Below are positions 1 through 10,100 of a DNA stretch of 64,000 nt, in pieces. Made by a program: the position numbers and the translations under genes. The stretch's first letter is position 1, and each line of letters opens with the position of its first letter. The stretch lies in contig NZ_CP127915.1 in the NCBI RefSeq assembly GCF_032823475.1, positions 2,604,001-2,668,000 on the forward strand. The letters run 5' to 3'. The notes beneath the pieces are model-generated. The model did no database searches and was not told the origin of the DNA. It worked only from the letters and a program-made list of their open reading frames with translations. This DNA is from Acinetobacter sp. SAAs474. Lineage in GTDB: Bacteria > Pseudomonadota > Gammaproteobacteria > Pseudomonadales > Moraxellaceae.

Positions 1-1196
1 TTACAAATGACATGGGTGGTAGCCCAATGTTATATGTAAACTTGATTTGGACATGGGGCCACCCAGAAGTTTATATCTTGATTTTACCTGCATTTGGTAT
101 TTTCTCTGAAGTTGTTTCAACTTTTGCTCGAAAAACATTGTTTGGTTATAAATCAATGGTCTATGCAACTATCGCAATTACTGTACTTGCCTTTGTTGTA
201 TGGGTTCACCACTTCTTTACCATGGGTGCTGGTGCCAACGTTAACGCGTTCTTCGGTATCATGACCATGATTATTGCGATTCCAACAGGTGTGAAGATCT
301 TCTCTTGGTTATTCACCATGTATAAAGGTCGCATTACCTATACCACACCAATGCTTTGGACACTTGGCTTCCTTGTGACTTTTGGTATCGGTGGTTTAAC
401 AGGTGTATTAATGGCAGTTCCACCAGCGGACTTCCTTGTACACAACTCTTTATTCCTCATCGCTCACTTCCATAACGTCATTATTGGTGGTGTAGTATTT
501 GCAATGTTTGCAGGTATTATTTTCTACTGGCCAAAAATGTTTGGTTGGAGATTAAACGAAGCTTGGGGTAAAGCAGCATTCTGGTTCTGGTTCTTTGGTT
601 TCTATTTTGCATTCATGCCACTTTATATCCTTGGTTTCATGGGTATGACACGTCGTTTGAATACATATGACAACCCAGAATGGGATCCATACTTAGCGAT
701 TGCATTATTTGGTTCTGTATTGGTACTTTTCGGTATCTTATGTTTCATCATGCAAATCGTGGTTGGTTTCTTACAACGTAAAGACAATATGGATTACACA
801 GGCGATCCTTGGGATGGTCGTGTACTTGAGTGGTCAACCTCATCTCCTGCACCGTTCTATAACTTTGCGCATCTTCCAAAAATCAATGGTATTGATACAT
901 TCTGGAATGATAAACAAGACGGTATTGCATACGTAAAACCAACATCATATGAAGATATTCATATGCCAACAAACCGTGCAGCTGGTTTTGTCATTGCCAT
1001 GTTTATTACAGTCATGGGCTTTGCATTAATCTGGCACATTTGGTGGTTAGTAGCAGTTGGCTTTGTCGGCGCGATCATCAGTTTCATTGTGTCTTCTTTC
1101 ACCAAGAAAGTTGATTACTATGTCCCTGCTGCTGAAGTTGCTCGCATTGAAAACGAACGCTATGCGCTTCTTGAAAAACATTTGAAGAAGGACTAA
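1..1196 (+). CDS. cyoB: Cytochrome bo3 ubiquinol oxidase subunit I, 3' part
   Basis: This is the haem-copper subunit of the proton-pumping quinol oxidase in the inner membrane, which reduces O2 with electrons from ubiquinol. The reading frame is open from the left edge, so the N-terminal part lies outside the window; about 397 residues remain of the roughly 660 usual for the family. Visible landmarks are HPEVYI in the CuB region, the His-His pair in [10 protein letters not shown] (CuB ligands in the family), and HFHNVIIGG with the haem-ligand histidines. Several hydrophobic segments alternate with short loops, ending in a charged C-terminus. It lies 4 bp before cyoC, so it belongs to the cyo operon. 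Confidence 0.97.
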   Translation, partial: TNDMGGSPMLYVNLIWTWGHPEVYILILPAFGIFSEVVSTFARKTLFGYKSMVYATIAITVLAFVVWVHHFFTMGAGANVNAFFGIMTMIIAIPTGVKIFSWLFTMYKGRITYTTPMLWTLGFLVTFGIGGLTGVLMAVPPADFLVHNSLFLIAHFHNVIIGGVVFAMFAGIIFYWPKMFGWRLNEAWGKAAFWFWFFGFYFAFMPLYILGFMGMTRRLNTYDNPEWDPYLAIALFGSVLVLFGILCFIMQIVVGFLQRKDNMDYTGDPWDGRVLEWSTSSPAPFYNFAHLPKINGIDTFWNDKQDGIAYVKPTSYEDIHMPTNRAAGFVIAMFITVMGFALIWHIWWLVAVGFVGAIISFIVSSFTKKVDYYVPAAEVARIENERYALLEKHLKKD

Positions 1197-1200
1197 GACA

Positions 1201-1821
1201 ATGGCTGAAGTACTTCATCACGATAACCATGGACATGATGAGCATCATCATCACGATGATACTGACATCACCGTCTTTGGTTTCTGGACTTACTTGATGA
1301 GTGACTTGATTTTATTCGGTACACTCTTCATCGCTTTCGCTGTATTAAGTAGTCACATCCCTGTGGGCACTCCAAGTGCAAAAGATCTGTTTGGCGTATC
1401 TTTAGATTTCGTTTTAACTGAAACATTTGCACTATTAATTTCTTCTGTTACATTTGGTTTTGCAGTACTTGCAGCCTATAAAAAAGATGTTGCAAAAGTA
1501 TTAACTTGGTTGGCTGTGACTTGGGTATTTGGTGCAATCTTTATTGGTATGGAACTTTATGAGTTTTCTCATCTTGTTCATGAAGGCCATGGTCCAAGCA
1601 AAAGTGCATTCTTATCTGCATTCTTTACACTGGTCGGTACTCACGGTATTCACGTGACTTCTGGTTTGGTATGGATGCTGGTATTGATGTTCCAAATCAA
1701 AAAATACGGCTTAACACTTCCAAATACACGTCGTCTTGCGTGTTTAAGTTTGTTCTGGCACTTCCTTGACATCGTTTGGATCTGTGTATTCAGCGTCGTT
1801 TATTTACTGGGAGTTATCTAA
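1201..1821 (+). CDS. cyoC: Cytochrome bo3 ubiquinol oxidase subunit III
   Basis: This 206-residue integral membrane protein is the third subunit of the bo3 oxidase and carries no redox centre itself. The length matches the family (about 204). A His/Asp-rich N-terminus ([15 protein letters not shown]) precedes five hydrophobic helices, as expected for CyoC. The gene starts 4 bp after the cyoB stop, and its TAA shares one base with the cyoD ATG, so translation is probably coupled. Confidence 0.97.
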   Translation: MAEVLHHDNHGHDEHHHHDDTDITVFGFWTYLMSDLILFGTLFIAFAVLSSHIPVGTPSAKDLFGVSLDFVLTETFALLISSVTFGFAVLAAYKKDVAKVLTWLAVTWVFGAIFIGMELYEFSHLVHEGHGPSKSAFLSAFFTLVGTHGIHVTSGLVWMLVLMFQIKKYGLTLPNTRRLACLSLFWHFLDIVWICVFSVVYLLGVI

Positions 1822-2150
1822 TGAGTAGTCATGAACACAACTCAGCTGGTGCAGCACACGGTAATGTTAAACAGTACACTGTTGGTTTTATTCTTTCCGT
1901 TATTTTAACCGTGATTCCTTTTGGCATGGTGATGTCTGGTGGATTTAGCCGTGGTGTATTGGTCGCAGTAATTGCGATTACAGCCGCTGTACAGGTTCTT
2001 GTTCAATTAGTTTACTTCTTGCACATGAACTCTTCTTCAGAACAACGTTGGAATGTGATTGCATTCATTTATACTGTGTTATGTATTGCCATTCTTTTGA
2101 TTGGCTCTGTATGGATTATGAATCACTTACACAACAATATGATGATCTAA
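1821..2150 (+). CDS. cyoD: Cytochrome bo3 ubiquinol oxidase subunit IV
   Basis: This 109-residue protein is the small structural subunit of the bo3 oxidase. It has a short polar N-terminus ([10 protein letters not shown]) and three transmembrane helices, with the family-typical YFLHMNSSSEQRWN stretch between helices. The ATG at 1821 was preferred over an in-frame ATG at 1776, because the longer version would lie inside cyoC and add 15 non-conserved residues, while 109 residues is the family length. The start overlaps the cyoC stop (TAATG). Confidence 0.95.
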   Translation: MSSHEHNSAGAAHGNVKQYTVGFILSVILTVIPFGMVMSGGFSRGVLVAVIAITAAVQVLVQLVYFLHMNSSSEQRWNVIAFIYTVLCIAILLIGSVWIMNHLHNNMMI

Positions 2151-2160
2151 ACTGGTTGTC

Positions 2161-3039
2161 ATGCTGAAAAAGTATTTATTCCTGACAAAACCAGGAATTC
2201 TCTTTGGTAACTTTGTTACCACTTTGGGTGGCTATTTATTAGCTGCCCAAGGTTCTGTAGATTTCCTCCTGTTATTTATTACGCTTATTGGAACAACGCT
2301 GGTTGTTGCATCTGGTTGTGTCATCAATAATGTTATTGATCAAGACATTGATCAGAAAATGCAACGTACTCAAAGCCGTGCTTTGGTCAAGAAAACGGTT
2401 ACGGTACCTGTGGCATTGGCTTATGCCTTTGTTTTAGGTCTAATCGGATTCAATATCTTATGGTTTGGAGTCAATGCATATGCCTTTTTATTTGCTGTCA
2501 TTGGTTTTGTAGTTTATGTTGTTTTTTACAGCCTTTGGACAAAACGAACGACAATTCATCAAACACTGATTGGAAGTATTTCTGGTGCTAGCCCACCTGT
2601 GATTGGTTATACGGCTGTAGCCAACCAATTTGACATGGCTGCCCTCATTATTTTCCTTGGTTATGCGTTATGGCAAATGCCTCATTCATGGGCGATTGCA
2701 ATATACCGTTTTGATGATTATAAAAATGCTGCTGTTCCAATTCTCCCTGTTGCACGTTCAATATGGCGTACCAAAGTTGAATCACTGATTTATGTCATTT
2801 TGTTTACACTTTGCATGAATGGTTTATTTGTGCTCGGTTATACAAACTGGATATATTTGATTATTTTAAATGCTTTATGTTTTTATTGGATTTATATTGC
2901 TGTGATTGGCTTTAAAGCTGAAAATGACCAGCTTTGGGCAAAACGATTTTTCTTATATTCAGTGATTTTAATCACGATTTTAAGTCTTTCTTTTAGCTTT
3001 AGTTCCACTGCGCCTGCAACACCTATTGTTCTTTTTTAA
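2161..3039 (+). CDS. cyoE: Protohaem IX farnesyltransferase (haem O synthase)
   Basis: This 292-residue polytopic membrane protein is a UbiA-family prenyltransferase that farnesylates haem b to haem o, the cofactor of the bo3 oxidase. The Asp-rich prenyl-diphosphate motif is present as NNVIDQDIDQKMQRT near residue 60, and a second acidic loop (IYRFDDYKNA) follows around residue 180. About eight or nine hydrophobic helices are visible. It is the last gene of the cyo operon and is followed directly by a hairpin terminator. Confidence 0.96.
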   Translation: MLKKYLFLTKPGILFGNFVTTLGGYLLAAQGSVDFLLLFITLIGTTLVVASGCVINNVIDQDIDQKMQRTQSRALVKKTVTVPVALAYAFVLGLIGFNILWFGVNAYAFLFAVIGFVVYVVFYSLWTKRTTIHQTLIGSISGASPPVIGYTAVANQFDMAALIIFLGYALWQMPHSWAIAIYRFDDYKNAAVPILPVARSIWRTKVESLIYVILFTLCMNGLFVLGYTNWIYLIILNALCFYWIYIAVIGFKAENDQLWAKRFFLYSVILITILSLSFSFSSTAPATPIVLF

Positions 3040-3067
3040 AAAGATAGAGGTCATCTCTATCTTTTTT
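3038..3067 (+). terminator. Intrinsic terminator of the cyo operon
   Basis: The 12-bp stem AAAAAGATAGAG / CTCTATCTTTTT closes over a 5-nt loop. It overlaps the cyoE stop codon and ends in a T-run. Confidence 0.85.
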
Positions 3068-3175
3068 ATCTTGTGCATACAATATGATCGAATTGATATT
3101 TTATGTAAGAGCACGATATGTATCATCTACATCAATCCGTTCAAACATCAAGATCAATTGTAAATATACAGACAC

Positions 3176-3205
3176 AATAAAAAGCTCATGCGAACATGAG
3201 CTTTA
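3176..3205 (-). terminator. Intrinsic terminator of the small membrane-protein gene
   Basis: The stem AAAGCTCATG / CATGAGCTTT has a CGAA (TTCG on the minus strand) tetraloop, and a T-run follows it on the minus strand. It lies about 20 bp beyond the stop codon at 3225. Confidence 0.85.
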
Positions 3206-3224
3206 ACTTCTACACTACAACCGT

Positions 3225-3428
3225 TTAACTATTTTGTGGCAATCCTAATTCTGAGTTTTTTGCAAAAATTACAGAAATCAAGATTGGACTTGCCAAAATA
3301 AATGGGATTGCACAAATCCATGACACAATAGTAGCTTCTCCAGTTGTAAAGCTATGAATAATAATACCCACCACGATTAACACCAGAAAAAGGATGCCTA
3401 CAAATCGCATTAAATAATTTTTAGCCAT
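3225..3428 (-). CDS. Small two-helix membrane protein, function unknown
   Basis: This is a 67-residue protein with no family that I recognise. It has a short basic N-terminus (MAKNYLMR) and two hydrophobic segments (about residues 8-27 and 34-55), followed by a polar tail ending LPQNS, so it is probably an inner-membrane protein. It stands alone between the cyo operon, which converges on it, and an adhesin gene. A strong terminator follows it and supports it as a real gene. The role cannot be inferred from the context. Confidence 0.7.
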   Translation of the reverse strand: MAKNYLMRFVGILFLVLIVVGIIIHSFTTGEATIVSWICAIPFILASPILISVIFAKNSELGLPQNS

Positions 3429-3618
3429 GTTTTACTCCCATAAAACGTTTATAGCACAGATACAATATAGGCCTAAGCGTGATGCTTGGTATGCCTTTAT
3501 TATTATTAAGGTATATCTATTCAGTATTTATGACTGTTATGCTAACTTAGTTTCAGAATAAAATTCAACTAAAAATACTGAGGTTTTTGTTTAGTTTTGA
3601 TACAAAAACAATGTCGTC
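3429..3618. other. Intergenic region upstream of the small membrane-protein gene
   Basis: This AT-rich stretch should hold the promoter of the gene ending at 3428. At its right end, GTTTTTGT (3583-3590) pairs with ACAAAAAC (3602-3609), which could form a weak 3' hairpin for the adhesin gene ending at 3619. Confidence 0.35.
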
Positions 3619-6246
3619 TCATTTCCATTGCATACCAATAGAAGCACCACCTCCCCAATGCCCTTGACTATCTGTAGTGCTGGCAAATTTCCAAATATAA
3701 TTCACCGAATTACGACCAATTTTTTTATCTTCTGTCATACCCGATGCGCCCATAGATACCCCCATTTGTCCCTGCCATACTCCTGTACCTGCTGCCAACA
3801 TTGCACTACCTTTTTCAACAGGTTGTGGCAATGATGCAATCGCGATGGCAGAAGCGATGGCAGCTTTGCTATTTTTTTCCACTTCATTAATATATTGATG
3901 CGCTGATCTAACGACATGATTCATTTGATCAGCTAAGTGCTTTACTTTGTGATTTAATCGGGCATCTTCATCATTTAATGCAGCAATCGCATCACCGATA
4001 TTATTGACACTACGTTGATGATCACCATAACCAAGCTGATAATGTGGCGCAGTCGCGACACCATTTTCAAATTTAGCCCCACCCCCCAAAGCATTGGCCA
4101 TGACTTCATAGCTGATATTTAACTGGTTAGCTGTTACCACATCGCTAGAACCTTTGGCGATATTACCATCGGCAACGCCTGTGACCAATCGATTACCGTC
4201 AGTACCTGACATTATAATTTTTTGTCCTCCGGTGCTACTGGCCACCCGTATATCAGTAGTATTTTTATCTTGCGTGATTACGCCAATACCACCATGATTT
4301 AAATCTGCTTTAAGTATCTTAATATCATCGCGATTGATATTAATTTGCTTTTGTAACTGATCACCAAGCGTAAAAACTTGTCCCCCGTTAATGGCATCTT
4401 TTGAATCTAGCGCAATTTTACCGTCTGCCACATTGCTCAACTGTGTACCTTGCTGACCCGCAAAATTAATCAATTGATGATTCATCTCACCCGTTGCCGT
4501 TTGATCATAGTGTACTGTCCGATTTTCAACCTGTTGAATCTGATTTTTAACTTGATCAAGATCAATTTTCACACCTTCAAGATGGTGATGTTTAAGCTGT
4601 AATTGAGCATTTAAATCTTGCCGTACACTGGCCAGTTGCCCCCCGTTGACGGCATCTTTTGAATCTAGTGCAATTTTACCGTCTGCCACATTGCTCAACT
4701 GTGTACCTTGCTGACCTGCAAAAGTAATCAGTTGATGATTCATCTCACCCGTTGCCGTTTTATCATAGTGTACTGCCCGATTTTCAACCTGTTGAATCTG
4801 ATTTTTAACTTGATCAAGATCAATTTTCACACCTTCAAGATGGTGATGTTTAAGCTGTAATTGAGCATTTAAATCTTGCCGTACACTGGCCAGTTGCCCC
4901 CCGTTGACAGCATCTTTTGAATCTAGTGCAATTTTACCGTCTGCCACATTGCTCAACTGTGTACCTTGCTGACCTGCAAAAGTAATCAGTTGATGATTCA
5001 TCTCACCCGTTGCCGTTTTATCATAGTGTACTGCCCGATTTTCAACCTGTTGGATCTGGTTTTTAACTTGCTCAAGGTCAATTTTTACACCTTCAAGATG
5101 GTGATGTTTAAGCTGTAATTGAGCATTTAATTCTTGTTGTATTTTGGCTAACTGCCCTCCATTGACAGCATCTTTTGAATCAATCTGAATGAGACCATCC
5201 ATGAGTTGTGTAATTTTTTGATTACCCGCATTAATCCCTGAAATGAGTACACTTGGACCCTGATTAAGATGTAATCCTGTGTGATCTAATTGACTTTCGC
5301 CTGTAGTTAAACGATGAAATGACGGTGTATCTGATATATTAATTCTATAATTTGTCGCACCATGTGCTGTTAATTCAGCTTTAACCATTAAATTTGAACT
5401 TACACTTGTCACATGAGCAACTGCTGCTTGAATCGCATCTGTAATATTCAACTGCGTATGGTCACGAATATTAGATTGCCAACTTAATCCTCCATTTTTG
5501 TCGATGGTTGCACTTTGTCCCAAGTTTTTTTGTGTGCTATCAATCACAGCTTTTATTTGCCTTACTGTTACAGCATCATGGTCATGATAACCATCCGCAA
5601 TATTGATTAAACGTCGAGTTGCATAAGGATCATCTTTTCCTGAACCAAATGACACCACGGAATTCACTGCTTTATTTTGAGTTAACCATGCTGGATGTTT
5701 AACGACGTCTTTTACTGTGGAACGATATCCTATAGCAATACTCCCTGCAGCATTCACTTGAGTATTTTTACCTAAAGCCACTGCATAATCGACTTGATGT
5801 CCTTTATATCCTGCATTTGAATTATGACCAATCGCAATTGATCCAATACCATTCACTTCTGCACCCGACATAATCGCCAAGGCATCACTTCCTTTAGTTT
5901 TTGCTGGATTTCTAATATTATCGCCGATTGCAATTGAGCCACCGTGACTTAACTCAACCCATGCCGCTTTTTTTTGATTCTGTTTTTCTATAATAGATTG
6001 ATCAACATTTTGCTGTTCTCCTTCAATTCCAGCAGGCGTAATGGTCATATTGGCATTGACTGTTGTGATGTGAATCAAACAACTTATTGAAAATATAACT
6101 ATCATCCAATTCAAAATTCCAATATAAAATATATGAAACTGAAATCTTCTAAAAAAATTACGATAACAAATAATAAATTGTTTTAATATTTGATGACTAT
6201 ATTGCTTTATTTTTTTAATTTGTCTTTTTTCTCGAATAATGAACAA
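3619..6246 (-). CDS. Trimeric autotransporter adhesin (YadA-like), shorter paralogue
   Basis: This 875-residue protein is a surface adhesin of the trimeric autotransporter (type Vc) class. The start is a TTG at 6246, supported by GGGAG six bases upstream. The N-terminus is a basic stretch of about 40 residues and then a hydrophobic segment (about 41-64) with likely cleavage after VNA. The extended ESPR signal motif of its neighbour is absent. Residues about 95-190 hold YadA-head repeats (SIAIG-type), followed by a neck with RLINIADGYHDHDAVT. A coiled-coil stalk contains 86-residue near-identical repeats. The final 60 or so residues form the beta-barrel anchor, ending in MQWK. The pre-anchor region (LGGGAKFENG onward) closely matches the larger adhesin at 7103-13870, so the two are paralogues. 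Confidence 0.88.
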   Translation of the reverse strand: MFIIREKRQIKKIKQYSHQILKQFIICYRNFFRRFQFHIFYIGILNWMIVIFSISCLIHITTVNANMTITPAGIEGEQQNVDQSIIEKQNQKKAAWVELSHGGSIAIGDNIRNPAKTKGSDALAIMSGAEVNGIGSIAIGHNSNAGYKGHQVDYAVALGKNTQVNAAGSIAIGYRSTVKDVVKHPAWLTQNKAVNSVVSFGSGKDDPYATRRLINIADGYHDHDAVTVRQIKAVIDSTQKNLGQSATIDKNGGLSWQSNIRDHTQLNITDAIQAAVAHVTSVSSNLMVKAELTAHGATNYRINISDTPSFHRLTTGESQLDHTGLHLNQGPSVLISGINAGNQKITQLMDGLIQIDSKDAVNGGQLAKIQQELNAQLQLKHHHLEGVKIDLEQVKNQIQQVENRAVHYDKTATGEMNHQLITFAGQQGTQLSNVADGKIALDSKDAVNGGQLASVRQDLNAQLQLKHHHLEGVKIDLDQVKNQIQQVENRAVHYDKTATGEMNHQLITFAGQQGTQLSNVADGKIALDSKDAVNGGQLASVRQDLNAQLQLKHHHLEGVKIDLDQVKNQIQQVENRTVHYDQTATGEMNHQLINFAGQQGTQLSNVADGKIALDSKDAINGGQVFTLGDQLQKQININRDDIKILKADLNHGGIGVITQDKNTTDIRVASSTGGQKIIMSGTDGNRLVTGVADGNIAKGSSDVVTANQLNISYEVMANALGGGAKFENGVATAPHYQLGYGDHQRSVNNIGDAIAALNDEDARLNHKVKHLADQMNHVVRSAHQYINEVEKNSKAAIASAIAIASLPQPVEKGSAMLAAGTGVWQGQMGVSMGASGMTEDKKIGRNSVNYIWKFASTTDSQGHWGGGASIGMQWK
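4393..5166 (-). repeat. 258-bp tandem repeats within the adhesin stalk
   Basis: Three consecutive units of 258 bp (86 codons) start near 4393, 4651 and 4909 and end near 5166. They differ by few substitutions. Each encodes a coiled-coil segment with a QLQLKHHHLEGVKIDL core and a neck-like SNVADGKIALDSKDAVNGG. The period is a multiple of three, so changes in copy number would keep the frame. Confidence 0.9.
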
Positions 6247-7102
6247 AATACACTCCCAAAATAAAAAAGATCTGATGAGATTAATCCGTAAGTTTTATGA
6301 TAATAATTAAAATTATAAATAGATTAAAATCATATCATTAATAATATTTTATGGTTTTTTACAACTTATTTATTATAATTGCTGGATATTATTATATTTT
6401 TTATTCTAAAATTTTAAATCACTAGATCAAATAAGATATTTTCTATATAATATCTTTTAAGGTTTAAAATAGAGTTCAATATAGCAGCATAAAGTTGTAT
6501 ATGATAAAAACCATATTTTGCTCAATTTCAATCATTAAGTTATTGTTTTTAAATCTATTAAATTAGATATTTTTCATATATTTACCTAAAAAATAACAAG
6601 ATTTAATTTGGATTTCAAATCAGTCTTTTTCTTTAAAATGATGAAATAATGGTATTTTTTAAGTTTCTTTTAACTTAACATTAAGGGTGATTAGATTAGT
6701 CAATAGATTTATCATTCTTAAAATAGTGAACTAAATAAAAAGTTAAAGAGATTTTTTATTAAAACAGTATGCAGACCATTTTTAAAATATAGATATATGT
6801 ATATTTTTACTCAACATATAAATTTTTTCCATAATGACATCATGCCAAATCAATGACCTCATATAAGTAATAAATATAATTAAATGTTAATTGATATAAA
6901 ATCTCCGCTGTTCAAATCACTAAAATATATAAATATGCGTCATCATTTCTAACAAAATCTGATAATCGTATATATTTTTAAGATAAAATCAGTAAACTCC
7001 ATCATTAAAAATTTCTATCACTATAATTTGGTCACATAAAATCATAGCAATAAAAAAAGGAAAATACGTATATTTTCCTTTTTATCAACAGGATAGATTT
7101 TT
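6247..7102. other. AT-rich intergenic region between the two adhesin genes
   Basis: This 856-bp stretch is very AT-rich and rich in stop codons on both strands. I see no gene in it. It should contain the promoter of the shorter adhesin (GGGAG ribosome site at 6253-6257) and, at its right end, the terminator of the longer adhesin. Its composition resembles H-NS-silenced DNA, but that is inference. Confidence 0.5.
7051..7083 (-). terminator. Terminator of the large adhesin gene
   Basis: AAAAAGGAAAATA pairs with TATTTTCCTTTTT around a CGTA loop, about 20 bp beyond the stop at 7103. T-rich sequence follows on the minus strand. Confidence 0.75.
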
Positions 7103-10100
7103 TTAATCAATAACACCACTCACGCCAACACGGAATGCTGGGGAACCATCTGAACCTGCGGCAACCCCAACATGACCAGACCATCGACCATTTTCTGCTG
7201 TTCGGCGCAAAGAAACACCAATCGCATTACCATTTCGATAATTAGCAGCTCCCACCGCATAGGTAAACTTACCCGGTACATAGGCTGGTGCTTCCATAGA
7301 AAGTGCCGCAGCAATCCCCGTATTGGCTCTTTTCTCTACATCATCAATACGTTTATTGGTGGCTTGAAAAGCATTATTGACTTGTTGCCCCAAAGTATCG
7401 ACTTTCTGATCTAAACGACTATTTTGCTCGTTTAATGCTTGAATAGCATCACCGACATTATTAACACTACTCTGATTACGACCATAACCCACATTATAGT
7501 GTGGTGCAGTCGCGATACCATTTTCAAATTTAGCTCCACCACCCAAAGCTTTAGCCATGGCTTCATAGCTCATATTGAGTTGATTCCCCGTCACCACATC
7601 ACTAGAACCTTTGGCGACCTTACCATCCGCCACACCTGTCACGACCCGATTGCCCTCAGTACCTGACATTTCAACTTTTTTACCGCCAGTATTACTGGCA
7701 ACCATAATATTAGATGTGGTTTTATCTTGGGTCACTAAACCTACGCCGATATGGTTTAAATCGGTTTTTAGGGCACTAATGTCTGCACTGTTGTTATTGA
7801 TTTGCTTTTGTAAATCATCACGAATACCCACCACTTGTCTGCCATTAATGGCATCGGTTGAACTTGCAGTTAACTCACCATCAGCAACATTATGAATTTG
7901 TGTTCCTTGAGCGCCTGCCAATGTAATGGAGTTGTTATTAATACTGCCATCTTTATTTTTATCATATTGAACGGTATCAGCCATAGCACGAGTTAATTGT
8001 CCAAAAGTAGCTGCATCATCGGGAGCTGTCCCATCTGCAACATGAATAATTTTTCGACCTCCAGCATTAATCCCAAGAATATCGATTGCTTTTTGATTAT
8101 TGACGAATGCGAATGTTTGATTGTTTCCTCGTGAAAATGCATCATTATCATTATTATTAAAATGAATGTTATATTGCATTGAACCATCGCTGAGTTGTTG
8201 ACTATCCACCGCTAAAGAAGGATCTGTTGTAATCACTTTGGTAACCGCGGCTTTAATCGCATCAGTAATATTATTTTGTGTTCTACCTCGAATATCAGAT
8301 TTCCAAGTTACATTACCATTATTTCCCATAATAGCAGCAGATCCCATCACACTTTGCATATTATTCATTGCCATAAGCAACTGTGTTGCATTAATGGCAT
8401 CTGTTGAATTTTGAGCTAAACTACCTGCTGCGACATTGGTTATTTTTCCACCCGCAGCATCAATACCATTGATGGTTAGACTCGGGCCAGCAACAGTATT
8501 ACTTGATACTTTAATTCCTTGGGCATTTAAGGTCATCATATTGTTATTTTTATCACTAAAACTCGTATTTTCTGCATTAAAATTGGCGATATAATCATTA
8601 TTTTTTGACTTATCTTGCATTTTTAAGCTGTCAATATGTAAGTTTTTAGAGAGTTGGATGGCAAGTTGCCCTTTGGTCACATCTGCCTGTGTACTAATAT
8701 TACTATCTCCATTCACTGCAATTGAGCTGCCCAAATCCTTGGTAATTTTATTGCCATCATCTGCAGTTAAAGCAAATGTTCCTCCCCCACCTTTAATATT
8801 TTTAATCAAATTTTGCACTTGCGATAGATTTGTAGCATCACCCGCATTTATAGCATCACTAAGATTGGTTATTTTTCTATTACCGGCATCAATACCGCTC
8901 GCCAATATTTTTGGACCACCGACAATGGTTAAGCCATCCTTATTTAAGCTACTTGCACCGGTAGTCACACTGTTAAAACTTGGTGTAGCTGATAGTGCCA
9001 GTGCATAGTCCGTCGAACCATCTTTGGCCACAGAAGATGAAACATTCAAATTGGCATCTTTACTGTTGACCGTCGATACTGCGGCTTGAATTGCATCGCT
9101 TACGCTACTTTCTGAAATTTGAGGATTGCCTCGAACACTTGATTTCCATACCAAGGCACCATTACTGTCTAATGTTGCATCATGACCTAGAATATTTTTG
9201 GTACTGCCGAGTGCACCCAACAGTTGTGCGCCATTAATAGCATCCATAGAATTTGCTGTTAATTGACCCGCAGCCACATTGTGGATTGTGGTGCCATTGT
9301 TGGTATCCAAGCTGATTGAGTTTTTATTGATGCTACCATCTTTATTTTTATCATAAAATACAGCAGTATTGAGTACATTACTACTCAGTGTTCCCAGTGC
9401 TGTATCAAATTGCGTTTTATTAATCGCATCACCCGCATTTACACCATCACTGAGATTGGTTATTTTTCTATTACCGGCATCAATACCGCTCGCCAATACT
9501 TTTGGACCACCGACAATGGTTAAGCCATCCTTATTTAAGCTACTTGCACCGGTAGTCACACTGTTAAAACTCGGTGTAGCTGATAGTGCCAGTGCATAAT
9601 CCGTCGAACCATCTTTGGCCACAGAAGATGAAACATTCAAATTGGCATCTTTACTGTTGACCGTCGATACTGCGGCTTGAATTGCATCGCTTACGCTACT
9701 TTCTGAAATTTGAGGATTGCCTCGAACACTTGATTTCCATACCAAGGCACCATTACTGTCTAATGTTGCATCATGACCTAGAATATTTTTGGTACTGCCG
9801 AGTGCACCCAACAGTTGTGCACCATTAACGGCATCCATAGAATTTGCTGTTAATTGACCCGCAGCCACATTGTGGATTGTAGTGCCATTGTTGGTATCCA
9901 AGCTGATTGAGTTTTTATTGATGCTACCATCTTTATTTTTATCATAAAATACAGCCGTATTGAGCACATTACTACTCAGTGTTCCCAGTGCTGTATCAAA
10001 TTGCGTTTTATTAATCGCATCACCCGCATTTACACCATCACTGAGATTGGTTATTTTCTTGTTGCCTGCATCAATACCACTCGCCAATACTTTTGGACCA

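Noticed and set aside
1776..2150. Longer CyoD starting at 1776
   Set aside because: It would lie inside cyoC. The ATG at 1821 gives the family length and the usual start overlap.
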